54,232 bases of DNA from an uncultured Methanomassiliicoccus sp. (GTDB lineage: Archaea > Thermoplasmatota > Thermoplasmata > Methanomassiliicoccales > Methanomassiliicoccaceae): contig CAJKXZ010000008.1 of NCBI GenBank assembly GCA_905203995.1, positions 1 to 54,232 of the forward strand. Direction: 5' to 3'. Positions 48,621 to 54,232 of this stretch are shown here, piece by piece (position 1 is the first letter of the stretch; each line of letters begins with the position of its first letter). The translations under genes and the position numbers were made by a program. The notes beneath the pieces are model-generated. The model ran no database searches. It was not told where the DNA came from and saw nothing but the letters and a program-made list of their open reading frames with translations.

Positions 48621-49256
48621 ATGGAATTTCCGCAGTGGCAGCCGCTTTACCAACAGATTCTGGCGGACTTTGCTTATTCCGCGGCCGATGATGAAAAAGC
48701 AGCGCTCTTACTGGCGAAACTATGCCGCTCGAAGAAAATTCCTGATTTGAATCTATTGAGGGTTAGCGAAGCTACGGTCTGCGGCTGCGGACCTAACCTG
48801 GAGGAGGAAGTAGCTGCTTACGGACTGCCGGGCACAGTCTTGGCGGCCGACGGGGCGGTAGCACGCCTTAAGCAGAAAGTCGATTTTATCGTCACCGATC
48901 TGGACGGCTCACTGGCGGAACAGCTGGCCGCCAATGCTGATGGCGCGGTCGCGGTCATTCACGCGCACGGCGATAATCTGCCGCTGCTGCAGAAGTACGT
49001 CCCGCAGTTCAGAGGCCCAGTGGTGCCGACCGTGCAGTGTCAGCCGCCGCCGGGCACTTTTAACTTCGGTGGTTTTACTGACGGCGACCGCGCGGTGCTC
49101 TTAGCGCAGACCTTAGGTGCGCAGAAGATTCATCTGCGGGGCTTTGATTTTAACCAGCCGTATCCCAAAGCCGGGAAAGATCTGGCGGTTAAAAAGAAAA
49201 AACTGCAGTGGGCGCAGAAAATTATTACACAGATTCCCGCTGTGTCGTTTCCTTGA
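48621..49256 (+). CDS. mptE: MptE-like 6-hydroxymethylpterin diphosphokinase (DUF115)
   Basis: A 211-residue protein of the archaeal DUF115/MptE family, which pyrophosphorylates 6-hydroxymethyl-7,8-dihydropterin on the route to tetrahydromethanopterin or folate-type cofactors. Family landmarks are 'CGCGPNLEEEV' near residue 54, 'LAADGAVARL' near 74, 'DFIVTDLDG' near 88, 'VIHAHGDN' near 108 and 'LRGFDFN' near 173. The Asp-containing 'TDLDG' and 'HAHGDN' motifs are the likely metal and ATP site. It starts 4 bases after DUF373 and reads in a different frame. Confidence 0.88.
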   Translation: MEFPQWQPLYQQILADFAYSAADDEKAALLLAKLCRSKKIPDLNLLRVSEATVCGCGPNLEEEVAAYGLPGTVLAADGAVARLKQKVDFIVTDLDGSLAEQLAANADGAVAVIHAHGDNLPLLQKYVPQFRGPVVPTVQCQPPPGTFNFGGFTDGDRAVLLAQTLGAQKIHLRGFDFNQPYPKAGKDLAVKKKKLQWAQKIITQIPAVSFP

Positions 49257-49541
49257 TCCAGTTTAAGTATTCGGCATTGCCTTCAGCAATTTCATAGCGC
49301 ACGATGCAGGGCACTTCATAAGGATGCTGTTCAATGATAAACTGCCTGAAGAGCGGAAAATCAGCAGAACGGATTTTGAACAGGGCAGCGGTTTCCTGCT
49401 CATCGACAATCTCGCCCTGCCAGCGGTAAATTGACTCCACCGGCAGGAGGTTAGCACAGGCCGCTGGTCGACAGCCGCTGTGGCAATTTTCTTGGCGGTT
49501 TGCAAATCCGGAAAAGTAACCAAAACTGACGAATAGCTCAT
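49225..49541 (-). pseudogene. cutA: cutA, broken by an apparent 7-nt deletion
   Basis: CutA is a small trimeric divalent-cation-tolerance protein of ~105 residues. The first frame gives 'SVLVTFPDLQTAKKIA' then 'TAAVDQR'. The other frame gives 'AACANLLPVESIYRWQGEI', then 'ALFKIRS' and the C-terminal 'HPYEVPCIVRYEI', all diagnostic. They meet at about 49456-49466. The family has two or three more residues at this point (Arg-Leu-Ala-Ala-Cys), which is restored exactly by adding 7 nt, so a deletion between short GC-rich repeats is likelier than a one-base read error. Its 3' end overlaps that of mptE by 32 bases. Confidence 0.8.
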
Positions 49542-49618
49542 TTTTTCCTCTCCATTTTTCCGAGAATGACATCAATTAGGCATAAATAACCCCTGCTCCT
49601 TGATGCGATTGGAATATC

Positions 49619-51226
49619 ATGAATGGATACCTGATCGCGATCATTCTGATCATCGCCTTTTGGGCGGCGGTGTATATTCTCGATAAAAAGGGGATCCTGG
49701 CCAAACACAACATGTCGGCCTGGGGTCCGTTTGTTATGTGGAGAACCAAACGAGGCCGAAATCTGATTGACAAACTTTCACGTCCTCACCGCTTCTGGAA
49801 TGGTTATGCCCTGATCTCGAAAGGGATTGTGGCGGCGATCATGTTCGGCATGACGGCCCTGCTCTTGTGGGAATCGACGTTAGTAGTCAACATCCCCGCG
49901 GAGAATGCTCCCGGTTTCGATATGGTTCTGGGTATTCCCGGCATTAATCCGATCATTCCTTTGTGGTACGGTATTTTGGGTATGATCGTGGCGGTCATCA
50001 TCCACGAATTTGCGCATGGTATTCTGACGAGAGTCCACGGCATGGGTGTCAAGTCTCTGGGTATTGTCTGGATGGTCATCCCCATGGGCGCTTTTACCGA
50101 GCCGGATGAAGAAGCGCTGGAAAAAACAACGAAGAAGAAGCGTACCGCGGTTTATGCCGTCGGTCCGGCGACTAATATCATCGCCGCTGTGATCTTCGCA
50201 GTGCTCTTTTCTTCAGTAGCGATGAGCGCCGTAGCGCCAACTTATGACGCGCCGATGGCTTCAACTGTCTACAGCGGCGGTCCGGCAAACATGGCCGGCA
50301 TCCCGGTCGGGGCGCAGATTATCGCTATCGATGGCGTGGAGCTGGAGATGGATGGATATCTCTCGGTAAATGCACCAGATCCCAATAATCCTGTTCAGGT
50401 TGAGTATTATTATAATGGGGAATTTTTCACGAAAGAGGTCATTTCCGGAGTTATTTTGACGCAGATCGTACAGAATATGCCGTCGGGTGAAGCCGGCCTT
50501 AAACCTGGTATGATGCTCTATTCTCTCAACGGGGAAATAATCCGTAATGGGAATGATTTCTCTCGAGTAATGGAAGAAATACCATTCAACCCTGAAGCAC
50601 CAACAGCCGTTCCTATTGTTGTTTATGCTTACAATTCAGAAAATCATACTTATGAGGTTGTGGAAAGTGTAACGGAGATCACACCGACTAGTAAACTTGA
50701 ATATTATGAAACAAGGGGAATGAGTACGGAAGGCATTGAAGAGATGGCTTTCCTCGGTGTGAGCACCGCTTATCTGGGCATGGTAGTGACTGACCCGCAG
50801 GCTCTCATTGATTCCATGGCTCATCCCTTTGCCGGCGATGACTCCCTGAATGATTACTTCCAGTCTTTCCTGACCTACGTGACGTTGCCGTTGAAAGGCT
50901 ATCAACCATTTCCGGATGCTTTAGCCGCCGTCTATGAACCCCAGGGCATCTTTGCCGGTATGTCTTCTGATTCCTTCTGGATCATGACCAATTGTTTCTA
51001 TTGGCTGTTCTGGATCAATCTCATGCTGGGTCTGACCAACGCGCTGCCCGCTATTCCGCTGGACGGCGGTTACATCTTCCGCGACTGGCTGGATTCCTTC
51101 CTCCAGAAGGTACGCAAGACCATGCCTGAAAAAGAGCGGCTGCGCATCGTAGATTCGGTGGCTTGGGCCTTTGCTTTACTGATCCTCTTCCTCATCCTCT
51201 GGATGGTGATCGGTCCGCGTCTCTGA
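49619..51226 (+). CDS. Site-2 protease (M50) family intramembrane metalloprotease
   Basis: A 535-residue membrane zinc protease. The HExxH motif is in 'IIHEFAHGILTRVHG' near residue 126, and the second metal motif 'ALPAIPLDGGYIF' near 480 supplies the Asp ligand. About 300 residues of outer domain between them include a PDZ-like segment ('GGPANMAGIPVGAQIIAIDG', residues ~220-240). S2P enzymes cut membrane-anchored regulators or proteins within the bilayer. A TATA-like GCATAAATAA (about 49579-49589) lies about 30 bases upstream, so the mRNA is nearly leaderless. The target is unknown; none of the neighbours is an anti-sigma-like protein. Confidence 0.93.
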   Translation: MNGYLIAIILIIAFWAAVYILDKKGILAKHNMSAWGPFVMWRTKRGRNLIDKLSRPHRFWNGYALISKGIVAAIMFGMTALLLWESTLVVNIPAENAPGFDMVLGIPGINPIIPLWYGILGMIVAVIIHEFAHGILTRVHGMGVKSLGIVWMVIPMGAFTEPDEEALEKTTKKKRTAVYAVGPATNIIAAVIFAVLFSSVAMSAVAPTYDAPMASTVYSGGPANMAGIPVGAQIIAIDGVELEMDGYLSVNAPDPNNPVQVEYYYNGEFFTKEVISGVILTQIVQNMPSGEAGLKPGMMLYSLNGEIIRNGNDFSRVMEEIPFNPEAPTAVPIVVYAYNSENHTYEVVESVTEITPTSKLEYYETRGMSTEGIEEMAFLGVSTAYLGMVVTDPQALIDSMAHPFAGDDSLNDYFQSFLTYVTLPLKGYQPFPDALAAVYEPQGIFAGMSSDSFWIMTNCFYWLFWINLMLGLTNALPAIPLDGGYIFRDWLDSFLQKVRKTMPEKERLRIVDSVAWAFALLILFLILWMVIGPRL

Positions 51227-51466
51227 GCTGCGACTACAGCGCAGACACAAATCTTCACGAAGTGACATGCTGTTGGCTGACACTTCGTAAATTTCGCCAC
51301 AGGCAGCACAACGTTTGAAGGCGGCGAGGATGGGCACAAAATGGGCACATTCAATAACCCTTTCCCCTTCTTTTTTGTATAAGCAAACATCAGCGGAGCA
51401 GTTATCGCAGAGCGTTCTGCGGCTCAAAACCAGGACTTTATTGCTGCCAATGCTTACTCTGCTCAT
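51176..51466 (-). CDS. Small zinc-binding protein
   Basis: A 96-residue protein with paired cysteines: 'CDNCSADVC' near residue 20, a Cys-His pair near 40, 'CAACG' near 53 and 'CLRC' near 74, suggesting one or two zinc ribbons. The last ~17 residues are acidic and His-containing and overlap the 3' end of the site-2 protease gene by 51 bases on the other strand. The regular cysteine spacing makes it a likely gene, but I recognise no family. It could be a binding partner of nucleic acid or protein. Confidence 0.6.
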   Translation of the reverse strand: MSRVSIGSNKVLVLSRRTLCDNCSADVCLYKKEGERVIECAHFVPILAAFKRCAACGEIYEVSANSMSLREDLCLRCSRSSETRTDHHPEDEEEDQ

Positions 51467-51603
51467 ACAAACTGTCTATGGTGGTCAAACTAATTGAATT
51501 ATCTCCAGAAAAGTGTGCTTGCTATTTTTAAGATATATGTCAGAAAATTGGCACAAACAACGGTTCATTGATATTCTATCTGCTTAGAACAATATCCTCA
51601 CTA

Positions 51604-51612
51604 GCTTATATG
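51604..51612 (+). promoter_or_regulatory. Possible TATA box of the downstream surface gene
   Basis: CTTATATGC lies about 95 bases upstream of the ATG at 51705. It would give a leader of about 65 bases containing the hairpin and palindrome below. Confidence 0.4.
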
Positions 51613-51644
51613 CCTACGAAAATTATCTTCTGTAATACTCAAAA

Positions 51645-51668
51645 AAAGAAACATGAAAATGTTTCTTT
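51645..51668 (+). promoter_or_regulatory. 10-bp hairpin with GAAA tetraloop in the surface-gene leader
   Basis: AAAGAAACAT and ATGTTTCTTT pair perfectly around GAAA. A short pyrimidine stretch follows. It lies in the predicted leader, 36 bases before the ATG, and could act as an attenuator or RNA-stability element. Confidence 0.5.
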
Positions 51669-51677
51669 CTTTAAGCA

Positions 51678-51691
51678 AACTTAATTAAGTT
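51678..51691. promoter_or_regulatory. 14-bp palindrome just before the surface-gene start
   Basis: AACTTAATTAAGTT is perfectly palindromic and ends 2 bases before the AAGGTGA ribosome binding site. It may be an operator. Confidence 0.4.
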
Positions 51692-51704
51692 ATAAGGTGA
51701 GCAA

Positions 51705-54232
51705 ATGAATAAAAAAAGTAAGCTAATCTTAGCGTCAGCTGTATTTATTGCAGCGTTGATGCTGCTAGTACCGCTTGCCCAGACGGACCTGGGGGGGGGT
51801 ACAGCAATGACGCCGATGACTCAATCATTTTGAGTGACAGTGGCAATAGTTCTACATTGGATATGGTAGATATTGAGCACATAAACGACAGATATTATGT
51901 TTTTGCCAATGGGCATCCAATAGAAGTTTCAGGTAGTGAAACTAATAATACAGTAATTACACCTACTGAAACGACTATTAATAATTTGATCGATCCTTCA
52001 ACAACAGGTGTAACTGTTGAAAATGACAACTCAAAAGTCACTTTTTCTGCAGATATCTCTAAGAATTTAGTTATCTTTGGTGGAGCAAAGAATACTGCTG
52101 TTGATTCTTCTAACATCACCATGACTGGTGGAACTGTAAAATATCTTTATGGTGGGGGATCTGGAATCAGTGGTACTCCTTCTTCTGTTAGTACAGCTTC
52201 CATTATAATAACTGGTGGAACAATAACTGATACAGTATATGCAGGTGGTAGTAATTATTCAACAGTCACTAATGCAACTGTAAATCTCTCTGGAGCTGCA
52301 GTTTGCAAAGATGTAATGGCTGGAGGAGCTAATGAAAAATCAGCAAAAGATGAGAATGGCATATCAACATCTGTAAATTCTGTCACGAATGTGACCATTA
52401 CCGTTTCCGATGAAGTAGCCATTGGAATTAACGGCAACTCTGGCGGTCTTTACGGCGGAGGAATGTCATTCGCTCATGTTGAAAAGTCCACATTAAATGT
52501 CAGTGGTGGAGATATCAATCTCCTTGTTGCAGGCGGTTCTAACGGTGTCACTGATTCATCAACAATTAACATCAGTGGTAATGCAGCAATAAATTATCTT
52601 TTCAGCGTAAACAGAGGGGTAATTGAAGATTCTACACTCAACGTCAAAGAGGATTTCACTGGAACAATTGGTATAATCGCATTAGGTGCATTATCTGACT
52701 GGGACAATGATGGTAATAACATACCACAATTTCAGGGAGGTTCTACCGACGGAGCAGTTATCGGTTCAGTTACTCTAGATGTAAAATGTGCTGAATTAAA
52801 ATCATCGAATACTTCTGAAACACAAGTCTTCTTAGGCAGAGGATTATACTCCAATTATGGAAATTCTGAGTTTACCTGCGATGACGCTTCATACTACCAG
52901 CACTATGCATATTCTTTTGCTGCTCCGTCTTCGAAGGATGTAAAAGCGCTTGAAACACCTGTTTCAGCAAACGTCACTGTCAGCGGCAATGTGAAAGTCA
53001 TTGCTTATGTTGGCAACACTACCAATAGTTACGATTCTAAAATTTTTGTAATCGATAATAACAAAGAATGGACATTCGAAAATGGTGCAGTTCTTGAATT
53101 TAATGTAAATGAAAACATGACTACTTGGCTTATACATCATGGAAAATTATCTTTCAATGCTGCAAATGTTGGAGACAATGGCCTGAGGATTGATTTAGAC
53201 TCAAAAAGTACTGGTGATGTATTCATTAAAGATACCATCTTCAAAACAAAAGGGCTCACAATCTACAGGGCAAACAACATAACAATCACAGGATGTACGT
53301 TTGAGGGGATTACCGATTCAACAATTACTGACGGAATAAATGCAATCTACCTCGAACACTACAAAGGAAACATCACCATTGGTGGAGAAAATAAAGCTGA
53401 TGGAAATACCATTAAAATGACCCTTGGTGAAAACGGGTCTAGTATAAATTATGACAGAGCCATCTTCCTGGCAGGTGGTAGCCAAAGTATCGGTTCAACA
53501 ATTACTATTAAAAACAACACAATTTCTGATGCAGCGTATAACGCGATGCAGATATACACCTCTGTTGCAGACATAATTGTTGAACACAACACCATTGAAA
53601 ATTGGGATTCCAACGATGATTCTGCAAAAGATCCACAAACTGGCGATGGTGCCGCAGGAGGACGCGCAGTCAGAATTGCATTAGATCCTAACGAGGGTAG
53701 TATATGTCCTGCAATTACTATCTCTAACAACACTTTCATCAAAAAATATATTGTCAATGCATTTGTCTCTAATCTTGGTGATGCTGGTTCAGATGTAGGT
53801 TATGATAATGGAAATATTTTGAAAATTACAGTAAAGGATGGGGCAACATTAGGATCATTAACTGCTTTAAACAATATACTAGCACTCACGGGGATTGAAG
53901 ACACATATTATGGTGAATATCAATTCTTTTTAATTGATGACAAGAATGCTAATTCTACACTGACCATGCCCAAAGTAGTAATCTTCGATCCTACCGATGG
54001 CTATTATTATGAATCTCCATCAGGAGTATTATGCTCATTAGTTGCTGAAAATGAAAAAATACCAGAGCCCACCCCTCCTTCAAGAAGTGGATCATACGCA
54101 CTTAATGGCTGGTATAATGGTGATATAAAATGGGATTTTGATAATGATCTTATTGGATCTGATAATCTCACGCTCACCGCCAAATGGACTTACAACGGCG
54201 GCAGTGGCACACCAATTACACCGCCGACACCG
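51705..54232 (+). CDS. Large beta-helical surface protein, out of frame at a G9 tract; 3' end outside window
   Basis: The ATG at 51705 follows an AAGGTGA ribosome binding site and encodes a signal peptide ('LASAVFIAALMLLVPLAQTD'). With nine G at 51791-51799 this frame ends at 51831-51833 after 42 codons. With ten (or seven) G it joins a frame open from 51800 to the window edge. That frame encodes about 810 residues of beta-helix rungs rich in I-T-[GS]-G-G, 'LYGGG' and N-N-T-I. It continues with a segment clearly matching the surface gene at the window start ('NTIENWD', 'AGGRAVRI', 'GYDNGN'), one InlB-type repeat near 54100 and a Gly/Pro/Thr linker. Likely an adhesin with phase-variable expression; ligand unknown. 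Confidence 0.85.
51791..51799 (+). repeat. G9 tract after the signal peptide of the downstream surface gene
   Basis: Nine G begin at nucleotide 87 of the gene, within three bases of the corresponding position in the giant gene. Upstream and downstream frames are offset by one base; ten or seven G would fuse them. Confidence 0.85.

Overview
The window is archaeal. It carries ribosomal proteins S19e, L31e and L39e, initiation factor aIF6, a PDCD5-family protein, an archaeal DnaG, a CCA-encoded tRNA-Ser with a bulge-helix-bulge intron, TATA-type promoters and GGTGA/GGAGG ribosome binding sites. Stop codons point further: of 33 confidently called genes whose ends are visible, 21 end in TAA, 12 in TGA and none in TAG. 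Depletion of TAG, Sel1-repeat genes, large Listeria/Bacteroides-repeat surface proteins and the archaeal core genes fit a gut-associated Methanomassiliicoccales (Methanomethylophilaceae-like) methanogen. That assignment is inference; no methanogenesis gene lies in the window.

Layout. 1-4405: 3' part of a beta-helical surface protein with a C-terminal membrane anchor. 4537-8997 (minus strand): a DUF554 membrane protein, a LonB-like AAA+ ATPase without protease domain overlapping dnaG, then a ubiquitin-like GG-tailed protein and a small membrane protein. 9053-9159: intron-containing tRNA-Ser(CGA). 9277-10876: a frameshifted beta-lactamase-fold gene whose catalytic motifs are lost. 10877-11561: AT-rich DNA, then a GC-richer leader. 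11562-27774: a giant surface protein (about 5,400 residues once the frame is restored) with about 40 copies of an N-[VI]-[FY]-G-G-G element, ten Listeria/Bacteroides-type repeats and MBG-like repeats. 28092-34176: an iron-siderophore/corrinoid-type ABC importer with a dockerin-like binding protein, flanked by two SAM methyltransferases. 34372-37812: an MMPL/RND exporter and a divergent TetR regulator with two palindromic operators between them. 37950-40610: a zinc-ribbon protein and three Sel1-repeat proteins. 40823-46574: leuS, ubiX and the translation operon S19e-PDCD5-L39e-L31e-aIF6. 46607-51466: an MBL-fold hydrolase, a DUF373 protein, MptE, a broken cutA, a site-2 protease and a small zinc protein. 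51705-54232: 5' part of a second beta-helical surface protein related to the first.

The most interesting signal is a set of three runs of exactly nine G. They are the only G or C runs of seven or more that I saw in 54 kb. Two lie at equivalent sites (nt 84 and 87 of the gene), just after the signal peptide of both surface genes whose 5' ends are visible. In each case the run puts the signal peptide out of frame with the long downstream reading frame, and a gain or loss of one G would restore it. The third lies in the leader of the giant gene. This looks like slipped-strand ON/OFF phase variation of a methanogen cell-surface adhesin family, with both genes OFF in the sequenced state. Homopolymer sequencing error is the main alternative and must be excluded with reads.
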